Position numbers and translations under genes: made by a program
Notes under the pieces: model-generated
Seen by the model: the letters and a program-made list of their open reading frames with translations, nothing else
Told to the model about the DNA's origin: nothing
Databases searched by the model: none
DNA from: Megascapheus bottae
Lineage: Eukaryota > Chordata > Mammalia > Rodentia > Geomyidae
Direction: 5' to 3'
DNA: 64,000 nt
Assembly: GCA_024803745.1 (NCBI GenBank)
Contig: JANJXV010000010.1
Location: 29,871,525 to 29,935,524, forward strand
Shown: positions 51,136 through 61,694 of the stretch, in pieces
Position numbering within the stretch: position 1 is the stretch's first letter
Layout of the letters: each line of letters opens with the position of its first letter

Positions 51136-51853
51136 CCACTTCTACTCACCCCCAACTCCTCAAGTGAAGCCACCTAGCTATTCCAGCTTCGACTCCACTG
51201 AATCTTCCAAAATACCTCACTTTGTTCAAAACAGTGACCTCACCAAAAGCAAAAGGTGAACACTGTTCCAGAATTACACTTTTGTTATTCTATGGTTGGA
51301 AGTAAACATGATAAAACAGAAACTTCAGGAAATACAGTCCAAGCAATGATCCACATTGCAGTCTCTCTCCAAATAACTTTTGGCTTTAGAGCACATTAAA
51401 GTCATTTTTCTTTCCAGTTTATCTGTTCATTTGTTCCTTCAATACAGTCTCTAATTTGTCTTTCTTTCTAGTTGGTTTTCCCAAGTGAACAGAACATCCC
51501 TAAGCAATAAGATTTTGTTCTACGAAATCATGAAAAATAGATAATGTCAAAAATATTTCAGGAAAAGGAATGTGTTCTCTTTTGGGATGTTATTCAAGGG
51601 ATGGGGGGAAGCTAATCAACTTGATCTGTGAATTTTGATTTTGAAATTGTTTCTTTTTTATGGAAAAGATATAATCTTTCCACTCAGCATTGGGAATTAC
51701 CCTATATAAAATACAAAAAACGACAACCACCTTTGTATTTCTATAGCAATAAAGTTCTCTTTGAGGTGCCAGAAAAAATGTGAAAGAGGAAAGATATTCA
51801 AACTTTAGTTTATGCTCTCCTTCATATATTCATAATGCTCAAAATCATGACAT
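51136..51853. other. single-copy sequence
   Basis: Nothing recognised. Confidence 0.5.
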
Positions 51854-51868
51854 TAAAACAACAATAAA

Positions 51869-52076
51869 GGGGCCAGGAGTTTGGCCTAGTGGTTAAAGTG
51901 CTTGCCTAGCATGCATGAAGACCCAGGTTCGATTCCTCAGTACCACATACATAGAAAAAAGCCAGAAGTGGGGCTGAGGCTCAAGTGGTAGAGCTCTAGC
52001 CTTGAGAAAGTCCAAGGACAGTGCTCAGGCCCTGAGCTCAAGCCCAGGACTGGCAAAAAAAAATAAATAAATGAAA
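51869..52076 (+). mobile_element. IDL-Geo-like SINE with 15-bp TSD
   Basis: Near-consensus copy: AGGAGTTTGGCCTAGTGG head, GTTCGATTCC B-box, GAGGCTCAAGTGGTAGAGC second A-box and GAGCTCAAGCCC second B-box, tail of A and AAAT units. TSD TAAAACAACAATAAA at 51,854-51,868 and 52,077-52,091. Confidence 0.97.
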
Positions 52077-52164
52077 TAAAACAACAATAAAAAATACTGT
52101 AGAAAGAATAAAAGTATGTATAAAACCAAAACTATCTCTTGTCCTTGTAAAATTTTGATTAAGG

Positions 52165-52357
52165 GGGCCAGGAGTTTGGCCTAGTAGTAGAGTCCTTGCC
52201 TAGCATGCACAAAGACTCAGGTTCTATTCTTGGGTACCACACACATAGAAAAAAGCCAAAAGTGGTGCTGAGGCTCAAGTGGTAGAGCTCTAGCCTTGAG
52301 AAAATCCAAGGACAGTGCACAGGCCCTGAACTCAAGCCCAGGACTGGCATAAAAAAA
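52165..52357 (+). mobile_element. IDL-Geo-like SINE, second tandem copy
   Basis: Same orientation as the previous copy, about 90 bp downstream. TSD TTGATTAAGG at 52,155-52,164 and 52,358-52,367 shows an independent insertion and not a duplication. Confidence 0.95.
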
Positions 52358-52476
52358 TTGATTAAGGAATTTTTATATATCCTTTAACAGTTACTATAAT
52401 CTGCATGAAGTTAAAAATCTTTTTTGTTGCTGGTGTTATATTTGAAGAAAATAATGAAGATTTCTATGAATTAAAC

Positions 52477-52735
52477 AGCCAAGTGCTAGTGGTTCATGCT
52501 TTTAATCCTAGCTGCTCAGCATGCTGAAATCTGAGGACGGCTGTCTAAAGTTAGCACTAGCAAGAAAGTCCACATGACTCTAAATACATACATACATATA
52601 TACATACAATAAGACTACTCAGAAAAAGCCAGAAGTGGCACTATGACTTAAGTGGTAGAGCTTAACCTTGAGCACAAACAGGCTCACAGACAGAGCCTAG
52701 GCCCCAAGTTCAGCACCTACAACCAGGAAAAGACG
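52477..52735 (+). mobile_element. B1/tRNA-like composite SINE
   Basis: Head AGCCAAGTGCTAGTGGTTCA, CTTTTAATCCTAGCTGCTC, an internal (ATAC)n expansion at about 52,584-52,606 in the linker, then GAAGTGGCACTATGACTTAAG and CCCAAGTTCAGCACC. Confidence 0.85.
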
Positions 52736-52780
52736 AAAAGAATTCAGAGATTTATAAAATAGTCTCATCTCTGTTTTATA

Positions 52781-52895
52781 GCCAGGTGTCAATTACTTAA
52801 TAATATAACAGTATAATTCTAGCTTCTCAAAAATTAAATATATGTAGTACTGTGATTAAGTCCAGTTTGGAAGATGCCATCTCCAAATAACCAAT
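52781..52895 (+). mobile_element. B1-like SINE fragment, old
   Basis: TAGCCAGGTGTCAATTACTT, AATTCTAGCTTCTCAA, GATTAAGTCCAGTTTGGAAG and GCCATCTCCAAATAACC keep B1 and composite-linker order. Strongly diverged. Confidence 0.45.
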
Positions 52896-52899
52896 GACA

Positions 52900-53815
52900 A
52901 GGATTACACTAGCATAATAAAGGCTATACATGACATACCTATAGCCAACATGACACTAAAAGGTTAAAAGGTCGCTGCCTCTAAAATCAGGAACAAAAAA
53001 TGGTATTCATTTTCTCCATTCTTATTCAAAATTAGTACAATTACTAGCCAGAAAAAGAAAGCATGGAATTGATCCAAATAAAAAGAAGAAATCAAATGAT
53101 CACTATTTGCAGCTTATTTAAACATATATCTAAAGGACCCTAAGAATTCCACCCAAAATACTCCTTGAGTTTTTTTTTTAAATGGTAGTAAGGTGATAGA
53201 AGATAAAATCAACCCACATAGACAAGTAACTTTTCTGTATATTAACAATGAACAAAACAAAAGAGAAATAAAATTACCATTCACAGTAGCCTCAAAAGTA
53301 AAGAAAAAACAAGACAAAATAAAACAAAAATAACACATAAGAATAAACCTAACAAAAGAAGTGAAGGACCCTCTACAATAAATGTTATGAAACTTCAAAG
53401 GAAAAAATTGCAGAAGCCATCAAGAGGTGAAAAGACCTTCCACATTCATGGATTGGCAGAATTCATACTATTAAAATAGATTTACTCTAGAAGGTGATCC
53501 ACAAATACAGTGCAATAACTGTCAAAATCCAGTGTCATTCTTCTCAGAGGTAACGAAGCAATGCCAAATTTCATATGGACTTACAAAAAAGGTACTTAAT
53601 GGCCAAAGTAGTCCTGAGCAAGAAAAGCAAGACTGGTGACATCACAATTCTAGAAGAAAAACATGAATAAATTGGATTGCATCAAGCAGAAATAAGCTTC
53701 TGTATATGGAAGAATGTCATCAGGGAGATTTATCCCTGATACACAGCGAATAAGGGCCTGACAAGTAGAATATGCAAGGAGCTCCAAAAATTAATTTCTA
53801 GAGAATTGGGTCATT
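52900..53815 (+). mobile_element. ancient L1 ORF2 fragment
   Basis: Decayed ORF2 downstream of the RT core: a LKDPKNST block, KINPHK-like region, INLTKEVKDP, TFMDWQNS-type, YGLTKK, then a DWIKLKQASLYMA-like segment and GLTSRIYKELQKLN-like end. Many stops. The sequence is clearly more diverged than the other L1s, so it belongs to an older L1 lineage. A young L1 landed just past its end. Confidence 0.78.
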
Positions 53816-53874
53816 CTTCCTGATGGATAAGAATGGTTTAGGGAGAGGGAAGGAGTCAGAATGATAGAGGAATT

Positions 53875-54240
53875 TTGTCTCTATATCCTGGAGGTCTTTT
53901 CATTTGGTGTCATCCTATATGGCCTTATGTATCTAGGTTTTGCTCTATTGTAAATCTCTGCTAGGAGAGCCCAAGGTTTCTACTGATTATGACAAGTGAG
54001 GGAAACCATTGAGCCTATGTTCCTTTGAGTCTGGCTTGCTTCACTTACTATGATTTTTTTCTAAATCTTTCCATTTCCTTACAAATGGGGCGATACCGTT
54101 CTTTCTGACAGCATCATAGAATTCCATTGTGTATAAATACCACATCTTGTTGATCCACTCATCAACTGAAGGACATCTGGGTTGGTTCCATTTCTTTGCT
54201 ATGGTAAATAGGGCTGCAATGAATATCATTGTGCTAGTGG
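53875..54240 (-). mobile_element. L1 ORF2 C-terminus/3' UTR, inverted segment
   Basis: The minus strand runs from [18 protein letters not shown] to the ORF2 end, then the first part of the 3' UTR up to CCTCCAGGATATAGAG. The C-terminal frame is open (54,041-54,229) but ends early in a changed reading frame. Confidence 0.9.
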
Positions 54241-54531
54241 GTTTACTATATGTACTATGTTATTTCTCATCTCTTTTGCTGTCCCTTGGTTATCTCATGT
54301 TGTTACAGTATTTCACCTTGTTATCTGATATATTGTATGTTTGCATATTTGGTTATTTGAAATAGGATAGGGAAAGGGGGAAAACAAGATGAGGGCGGGG
54401 GTGGGGGAGGGAAATGGGGACCATAACAGGAGAAAGGGCATCAATGTTTTTGAAGTAATGCACCTTCTATCTGGTGAATATAATGTAACCCTTTTATTAA
54501 TTACAATTTAAATATATGGAAAAAATAATAG
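54241..54531 (+). mobile_element. L1 3' UTR end (3' segment of inverted copy)
   Basis: It begins at ATGTACTATGTTATTTCTC and continues through the G-rich tract (54,366-54,420) to the tail. Only about 40 bp of L1 is missing between this and the end of the inverted segment. Imperfect 10-bp flanks TAGAGGAATT (53,865-53,874) and TAGAGGGATT (54,532-54,541) are the likely TSD. Confidence 0.9.
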
Positions 54532-54600
54532 TAGAGGGATTATTATAATCAAGAAGCATTATATATGTATATGAATTTGCAGAATTAAATAATGTCAAAA

Positions 54601-54820
54601 TTTTTTTTTGGACTATGGGCCTGTGTGCTCTCTCCCTGGGCTCTTCAGCTCAAGGCTACTGCTCTACCCCTTGAGCCACAGTGCCATTTTCGGTTTCCTA
54701 GTAGTTAATTAGAGATAAGAGTCTCAAGATCTTTAATGCCTGGGCTGGCTTTGAACCAAGATCCCTAGATCTCAGCCTCCTGAGTAGCTAGGATTACAGG
54801 CGTGAGCCACTGCGCCTGGC
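54601..54820 (-). mobile_element. B1/tRNA-like composite SINE, well preserved
   Basis: Poly(T), then TTCAGCTCAAGGCTACTGCTC and CCCCTTGAGCCACAGTGCC from the tRNA-like module. Linker TAGTTAATTAGAGATAAGAG follows, then the B1 part ending GGATTACAGGCGTGAGCCAC and TGCGCCTGGC. Confidence 0.94.
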
Positions 54821-54848
54821 TCAAAAATGTTTTAAAAAAGTAAAATCA

Positions 54849-55058
54849 GGGCCGGGAGTTTGGCCTAGTGGTAGAGTGCTTGCCTAGCATGCATGAAGAC
54901 CCGGTTTCAATTCTTCCACACCACATATATAGAAAAAAGCTGGAAGTGGTGCTGTGGCTCAAGTGGTAGAGCTCTAACCTTGAGAAAGTCCAAGAGCAGT
55001 TCTCAGGCCCTGAGTTCAAGCCCCTGGACTGGGCAAAAATAAAAATTAATTTAAAAAC
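54849..55058 (+). mobile_element. IDL-Geo-like SINE with 13-bp TSD
   Basis: Head GGGCCGGGAGTTTGGCC, both monomers intact, A/T-rich tail. TSD AAAAGTAAAATCA at 54,836-54,848 and 55,059-55,071. Confidence 0.95.
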
Positions 55059-55071
55059 AAAAGTAAAATCA

Positions 55072-55654
55072 ACTACATCTCTGCTGGTTTCAATGTTAGA
55101 ACACCAAAAAACCAGCCTTGCCAGCACAAGGACCTGAATTTAAAGGCTAGTACCACAAAAGAAACACAAGCAAAATAAAACAACAAACACAGTAAAAGCC
55201 TTCTTTTAATTAATTAAAAGCATTTAGTCAAATGGAAGAAAAACAAAAAAAAAAATGAGTATAAAATTTAGTGGCAAAAGGGACTGTGGGATTTTCTACA
55301 GTCCGAGGATTACAGTAGTGCCTCTTGGAAGATTTCCTTTCGGAAATGGTTCATGAATCTTGAAGGAATATTAAGAGAAAAAAATAGGATTTAGTCATGG
55401 AAAGATAACAGAGCAGAATATTTTGGAGAAAGGACTCTAATGCACACATGCCAAACAAAGAAGGGACATGCCTTCAGAGCAGAATGAGGCATGTGATATG
55501 GCTGGAGTTGAATGGGGGAGCTACGCAGGGGGTGAGGTTTCAAATGCAAAAATGTACTTTATTTCCAGAATGGAGGAGTTTGGGATTTCCCTCTCTGAAA
55601 AGCAGAGAAAGCAAAATGAAGACTTTAAGAAAGGAATGACATGGTTAAATGTGA
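55072..55654. other. mostly single-copy sequence
   Basis: No gene. 55,590-55,650 (GAAAGGAATGACATGG) may be part of an old unnamed repeat. Confidence 0.45.
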
Positions 55655-55739
55655 TTTTTTTTTCATATATTTTTTATTGTAATTAATAGAAGGGTTACAT
55701 GATATTTGCCAGATAGAAGGTGCATTACTTCACATACAA
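55655..55739 (-). mobile_element. L1 3' extremity fragment
   Basis: TTTTTTATTGTAATTAATAG, AAGGGTTACATGATATTTGCC and AGATAGAAGGTGCATTACTTC are the reverse complement of the last about 80 bp of the local L1. Extreme 5' truncation. Confidence 0.88.
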
Positions 55740-57560
55740 GATTACATTTACTTTCTGTCCAGTAAGGAAGGCAAGAAGACAATATGTGATTCAAGGAATA
55801 CATTTTTGGGGGGAGGTTACTACAGATAACAGATCAATAATATGGACCCAAGTTTCTATTTCTAAAATTTACTATTTATGATATTTTACTCTTAAGCCAG
55901 CTCATTCCTTCTTACTTTTGATAGCTGGCCCATAGAATTGTGGAAATCGGGGCTACATAAAATGATAAAGTAACCCAATGCAGTTGTACTTCTGTTACTT
56001 TTAGAAGATTTAATATGAAGTTTTATATGCAGTCTAATGGAAGCAGCTGTAGCTTTTATCACCCATTATTCCTTTACTTCTTGATGCTCCTAAATAATTA
56101 AGTGAAATCTCAAGATAGAACAAATAAAAGCAAACGGGTTTTAAAATGATTCAACAAAATAACCGACTCCAAGCTAAGTCCAGATTCAATTAACCACCAA
56201 CAACTCTAGAATTATATGTTTAAGAGGCCTTTCAAGAAAAAAAAATGAGCTGAAATGTTAATAAGTGCAGTCTTCATTTTGTAATTTTGCATTCACTTTT
56301 TGTTAGTTTCGTCTATAGTCCCCTTTAGGAAGCTAAGCACAAGGAAACTTGGACTAATTTTAGGTGCAATAGAATTGTGCTTTCCAGTATCTAGAAGCCA
56401 TACTGACAATATTCTGATTTCTGCCAGCCAGGAAGACTGCAGGAAGAACTTTCATGGTAAATAATTGATGAGATTTTCACAGTGTCAACGTTTTTCCAGC
56501 CAGAGAAAAGAGATTTGATTTCAGAAGAGCCTGTATCCCATAAAACATTTTTTTTCTAGGTGGAGTGAAAATTAATTGTCATGTTATAATGTTTCTTATG
56601 AGGAAAAGGAGCATGGTCTCCATAAACGCGGGAGGGCTGATTGCATTAGATAAAGCAATTTCCAGGCAATTGTCTTAAATAAGAAACGTATTTGTTCTTG
56701 TGACCTTCATCTTTGCAACTATGGAAATCTGGATAGAATGATATCGAGAATTATGGTCTAACAGTGTCTATAATAAGCACTTAGCCAGAGGAACCTGCTT
56801 CTGTTAAAGGACTGGGATGCTCAGAGAAAGCATGCAGCAACATGTAATATTATCACCAACAAAAGCAAGACACAGCTCTTTATTTCTTTGTTGTTGTTGT
56901 TCTTCCTGATATTCTTATTAAAATAGATTCAAAATATGAAGAACAGATACCTTTATATTTATTATAGTTTCTTTTACTTTAAAATGATTTATTGCTAGTC
57001 TGAATCAGACCAATATAAATTCATGAAAGATTTCATGGAGATTGCATATACTAGATCTTGATAGACTCATCTGAGGTATAAGTCATAGTATGTTTTTCTT
57101 TTTAAAGCAATAATAATGTGCATGCCTATTTATCACACATATAAAATAAAGTATTTTAAGGGCAGTGTGAGGCAGGAAAAATAAAATCAGGGCAAAAGCT
57201 GGACAAAAGATACATTGATAGAATCAGTCTTTGGCTTTAATTGAGCAAGACCCATTGCAAATATACCCTCTCAATCTGGTGAAAAATACATCTAGCCCAT
57301 AGAAATTCATGGCACATAAGTACCAATGTCACCCCTGATAGAAAATGCATAACTTCAGAAGGATCTGCTTTTGGCATTTATATTAATGATAAGCATTTTA
57401 ATAGAGCTTTTTATATGAAAACTATTTTTTAAAAAGCACAATACAAAGAAATTGTAAAGCACAGCATTAGATAAAAGCTTGTGTAGAAAATGCCTTTTTC
57501 TTTAACAAGAAGATTGTTTTCCCAAAACATGAAAAGATCTTTCTAAATATGATAGTGGTA
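55740..57560. other. 1.8-kb repeat-free block
   Basis: No gene or repeat recognised. One of the cleanest non-repetitive stretches of the window. Confidence 0.5.
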
Positions 57561-57576
57561 TGACAAAACATTAAAG

Positions 57577-57756
57577 TGGCCAGGAGTGATGGCTCTTGCC
57601 TATAATCCTAGCTACTAAGGAGGATGAGATCTGAGGATTATGGTTCAAAGCTAGCCTGGGCACTAAAGACCATGAGACTATTATCTCCAATTAATCTCTA
57701 GAAAATGGGAAGTGGGGCTTGGCTCAAGAGTAGGGGAGTAGCCCCTCCCCCCCAAA
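57577..57756 (+). mobile_element. B1/tRNA-like composite SINE
   Basis: Head GGCCAGGAGTGATGGCTC, CTATAATCCTAGCTACTAAGG, B-box GGTTCAAAGCTAGCC, linker TTATCTCCAATTAATCTC, shortened second module GGGGCTTGGCTCAAGAGTAG, poly(C)/A end. Flanks share AAAACAT-TAAA, a possible short TSD. Confidence 0.9.
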
Positions 57757-59815
57757 ACATAAAATGTTTAGTGATTAAGGAAACAATGCTTTCACATGCT
57801 CATATTCATAAAACAGTGACTTCATTCTATAATTTAGCTCCCAGCAGAAACCTCCTACTCTCAGATTTGGGGGGGAGTACATATTTGATGGTACACAAGG
57901 AAGGCCTGGGATGTTACTGAAGCTGATATAATCTACTGTAATTATTAAACACAGTGATAGTTTCAAAAAGTTCTGATAGGACTGACCTCTAAATTTTGTA
58001 GCATTAAAATAAATGTGATGAATCTGGACAGAAGCAATCATAAAAACAAGGGAGTCTGTACAAATATCTTCCCTAGCGTTACTGTCTAGGAAAAGGTTTT
58101 CTTAAAGGCATTGGGTCAAATTACTTGATATTTCTTAATTGGAAAGATAAACATCTGTTTATTTTTTCTCTAAAAAGGCCAATGAGGCCTCTTAACATAA
58201 AGTGGAATAACCTCATTCTTATTATCTTACCCTAAAGACACACTTCATCATTCTTTCAGGGAACTCCATAAGTTAATAACTCCTTTATGCAAGCCAAGTC
58301 AGCTCAATTATGTTATAACATAATACTAGAAAGGAAAACAGCAGCATTTGAAATGAGAAGGTCTGATTTTCAAGAATCAGGATACCATAGCTTCTCAGCA
58401 CACACTGTAAACATATTTCAAATAGATAGATGATAGTTATTTTAATAAATAGATTATAGCTCTTCAGTAATAAACCCATACCAACCAATAGATCCAACAT
58501 TAATGTAAACCTAGTGATACTATTGAATGTGAGCACAATAAGTAAATAGTTTGTATTAGTTTAAGCAATGGTGTTTAAGGAAATTAAAAATGACTCTCTA
58601 CCTAACTAACCAAGATGGTGTTCTATGAGGGATGACAATAACTACATCATGATAATTCTTGTCTGAAGCCAAACAGTGAATCTGTAACATATCTCTCGAT
58701 TATATTATTGGATGAAATAGTACTTTTCAAGATCCAATCAATTGAGAACATTTTTCTATCAGTTAAAATTTAAGAAAAAAACATCTGTGAAAGTGTTATC
58801 TGGGGTTTTCATGTATAAAATTTGAAACTTGTAAAGTATACAATAGGTTGTTGAACCTTGTAGTTTCACATGAACCAAAGGTCTGGACTTCTAGAGGTAC
58901 GGAGAAAGTTAAATCTTGATTTTTAATAAACAACACAACAAAAAATTAAGGAGAACAGCAAAATGCTTTAAGATAGTTCATTTAAAGACCACAGCACAAT
59001 GTAAAGAAAGTATCTGATAATCTCAGGTGCACAGTAGGTAGCTGGAGCCTTCATAAGCACTGAGAAAATATGTCACACAAAAGAATAACAGATAACAGGA
59101 CAGTCACAACTGATTCATTAATGATTTTTTTTTTAGCTAGCCTATAAGAACTTTTTATTTTAAATGTAGGCTTGGACAACAGGCAATTTTCTTGCTTTGT
59201 GACATGGCAACATTCTATAGCAATGGAATTATTCAGTCACAGAGACCTAAATACTAAAGGCATGTGCCAGACATAAGAAATTCCAAAGAGATTGGTGATA
59301 GCTTCTTTTAATTGTACTACTATCCTCCCAAATTTTAGTAGCAATCATTTAAACTTATCAGTCAAGGATGCAGTGGACAAACTATTAAGGCCCACCATTT
59401 TTTTCTTATAAAATCACCTACCCAAATGTATATGCTAGAATTACCTGTATATGCAAAGGCTATGTTTTTAAACCAGCATCTTCAAAACTGATCATGAAGT
59501 CTGTGCCAATTAAAATTCTGCTGCTTAGACCTCTTCAATGCTTATGCAGATTTTTAGTCACCGACAAAGCAAGTAAATTTCATTGAACTCACTTCATTAG
59601 TTCTATCTTTCAAGAATTCTAAAGTCTTCATCATTTCATAGGAATTGACATAATGTTTAGACAGCCATCAACATGAAAATGATACTATGGCTAATGGCAG
59701 ACAGACAAAGTTTGAAACCCTAATAGAGAACCATTTCTTCAACTGTGCTGGAAATGATGGACCTTTGACCCCAGAGGAGGCCAAACAGAGTAAGAAGCAA
59801 GTGGCTATGTCGAGA

Positions 59816-59818
<3 letters not shown>
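57757..59818. other. 2-kb repeat-poor block
   Basis: AT-rich, nothing recognised. Confidence 0.5.

Positions 59819-59854
<36 letters not shown>
59819..59854. repeat. (GT)n microsatellite in SINE tail position
   Basis: About 17 GT units immediately on the tail side of the minus-strand SINE. Confidence 0.96.
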
Positions 59855-59855
<1 letters not shown>

Positions 59856-59860
59856 TATTT

Positions 59861-60047
59861 TTGCCAGTCCAGGGACTTGAACTCAGGACCTGAGCACTGT
59901 CCTTGGGCTTTCTCAAGGCTATAGCTCTACCACTTGAGCCACAGTACCATGTCCAGCTTTTTTTCTATGTATGTGCTTCCAGGGAATTGAACCCTAGTCT
60001 TCATACATGCTATGCAAGCACTCTACCACTGGGTCAAACTCCCAGCC
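59861..60047 (-). mobile_element. IDL-Geo-like SINE
   Basis: TTGCCAGTCCAGGGACTTGAAC tail side, then GGGCTTTCTCAAGGCTATAGC, linker TTTTTTTCTATGTATGTG, and a head with some decay (ACTGGGTCAAACTCCCAGCC). No clear TSD. Confidence 0.92.
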
Positions 60048-60071
60048 ATAAATTAAATACTCTTATCCCTT

Positions 60072-60086
60072 AAGATTTCTATCCTA
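60072..60086. repeat. target-site duplication, left copy
   Basis: AAGATTTCTATCCTA, perfect match to 62,732-62,746. It defines the outer limits of the composite L1/ERV insertion. Confidence 0.95.
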
Positions 60087-60934
60087 TTTAAGTCTTTGGC
60101 CCATTTTTTAATGGGATGGTTGTTACTTTGGAGGTTAGTTTTGGAGTGATTCAACTTTTTGAGTTGTTGATATATTTTAGATGTGAGGCCTTTGTCCGTT
60201 GTTTGGTTGGTGAAGATCTTCTCCCACTCTGTAGGCTTCCTGATTAGTTTACTAGCTATGTCCTTTGTCATGCAAAAGCTCTGCAGTTTAATGCAGTCCC
60301 ACTTATCCAGCCTTTCTCTGATTTGTTGTCATTCTTGGTCCTTATTAATAAAGTTTCGACCTATGCCAAGGAGGCCTAGTGTATCTCCTATTCTTTCCTG
60401 TAGAGTTTTCAGTGTGTCAGCTTTTACCACCAGGTCTTTGATCCATTTGGAGTTAATTCTAGTGCAAGGTGACAAAGAAGGATCCAGCTTTAGTTTTCTG
60501 CAGGTACTTAACCAGTTCTGCCAGCACAACTTGTTGAAGAGGCTGTCTTTCTTCCATTCTATTTTTTTTGGCTCCCTTGTCAAAGATTAGGTGGCCATAG
60601 GTCTGTGGTTTAATATCTGGGTCCTCAGTTCTATTCCATTGGTCTTGAGGCCTGTTCTTGTGCCAGTACCAAGCTGTTTTGAGAATTATAGCTCTGTAAT
60701 AGAGTCTAAAGTTTGGAATTGAAATTCCTCCAGCGCTATTCTTTCTGCTAAGAAGTGTTTTTGCTATACGGGGTCTTTTATTATTCCATATGAAATTTTG
60801 GATTGCCTCTTCTATTTCTTTAAAGAATGACATTGGGATGTTGATGGGTATTGCATTGAATTTGTAGATAGCTCTTGGCAAGATTGTCATTTTCACAATG
60901 TCGATTCTTCCAATCCAGGAGCATGGGAGGTTTT
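60087..60934 (-). mobile_element. L1 ORF2 (post-RT region), inverted segment
   Basis: On the minus strand this is ORF2 downstream of the catalytic core: [79 protein letters not shown] and GLTSKIYQQLKKLNHSK. Two long open stretches (60,459-60,896 and 60,329-60,583) overlap in different frames, so a frameshift breaks it. It ends at the TSD within GGGCCAAAGACTTAAA. At its far end (about 60,934) it is fused to a retroviral LTR in the same sense. Confidence 0.93.
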
Positions 60935-60937
60935 AGT

Positions 60938-61396
60938 TGCCGGGGCCAGCCGGCAGCAAACCAGGGTTCACGGATTGGGATTCCTGAAATAGGGGCAAGG
61001 ACTACGAAAAAATAGAAGAGAAACAAACAGATGGCGTTCGGGAGGACTACAGCCCAAGTCAGCAGCCCAAGAAGACTGTGAGCTCCAGACTGCCGCCTAA
61101 GACTCTCCTGTTTATTATAAGTTCCGACCTTAAATACTCTTCTTAAAACTAGGGAACTGCCAGAGGCTACATTCATACAAAATAGTAAACAAGTCACATA
61201 TAGGATAAATGAGAAAGGATTAACATTGCTTAAAGTCATCCTGATAAGAACTGATTGACATTGCTTAAAGTCATCCTGATAAGAACTGATTGACATTGCT
61301 TAAAGTTATCCTGATAAGAGTTACTTCCTTGTGTATAGAGTTGTGTAGGTCCAAGGTCAGGTCCAAGGTCACTGACCCCACAGTCGGTCCCCAACA
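60938..61396 (-). mobile_element. endogenous retrovirus LTR (class II/IAP-like)
   Basis: 459 bp on the minus strand, starting TGTTGGGGACC and ending GGCCCCGGCA. It has the canonical TG...CA ends with imperfect terminal inversion (TGTTGGGG/TGCCGGGG). It contains a TATTTAA-type box at about 61,130-61,136 (minus) and AATAAA at 61,111-61,116 (minus). A 35-bp unit repeated nearly three times at 61,219-61,320 sits in the presumed U3. The start TGTTGGG and the purine-rich tract just outside it resemble class II (IAP-like) ERVs. That family call is inference. Confidence 0.72.
61219..61320. repeat. 35-bp tandem repeat in LTR U3
   Basis: Three units (61,219-61,253, 61,254-61,288 and 61,289-61,320), nearly identical, each containing CATTGCTTAAAG and CCTGATAAGA. 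Tandem U3 repeats often act as enhancers in retroviral LTRs; no function can be read here. Confidence 0.93.
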
Positions 61397-61694
61397 TCTC
61401 CCCGGTCTTTCTTTTAAAAGATGCGGACTTGCTTGTCTTAGGTTGGGTGGATCGCTGACTCTGCCTTACCATGGGGAACTTCTTCAGATCAAGCTGAAGG
61501 CCCTGTCTTAGGTTGGTCAGAGAGCGTCCCCTCTTATCCCATCCTTGACTGCGATTCCTCTGGGGGGGGGGGGGAATTCATCCATCTGGGGCTTAGATAT
61601 GCGGAGTTGTTCGATTGGTGACTGTTGCAGATGTGACCATTGGACGGCTACTGGCCATAGGTGTTGATTTGTTCCCAGCCGTAGCTTCAGTTGT
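61397..61694 (-). mobile_element. ERV internal 3' region with polypurine tract
   Basis: On the minus strand this precedes the LTR. Its last about 18 bases (AAAAGAAAGACCGGGGAGA) form a polypurine-tract-like sequence abutting TGTTGGGG, so the LTR is a 3' LTR with upstream proviral sequence. The rest has no recognisable gag, pol or env motif and has stops in all frames. A poly(G) run (plus strand) lies at about 61,562-61,574. It joins L1 plus-strand sequence abruptly at about 61,695. Confidence 0.6.

Noticed and set aside
51869..51950. tRNA-gene-like A and B boxes in SINE heads
   Set aside because: They belong to SINE promoters; no cloverleaf with proper acceptor stem is present, so these are not tRNA genes.
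54129..54365. 78-codon plus-strand frame with hydrophobic content
   Set aside because: It crosses the inversion junction of an L1 (antisense ORF2 plus 3' UTR).
60183..60590. 135-codon plus-strand frame
   Set aside because: Antisense to L1 ORF2.
61219..61320. Regular 35-bp repeat that could be mistaken for a CRISPR-like array
   Set aside because: Units are contiguous without spacers and lie inside an LTR in vertebrate DNA.
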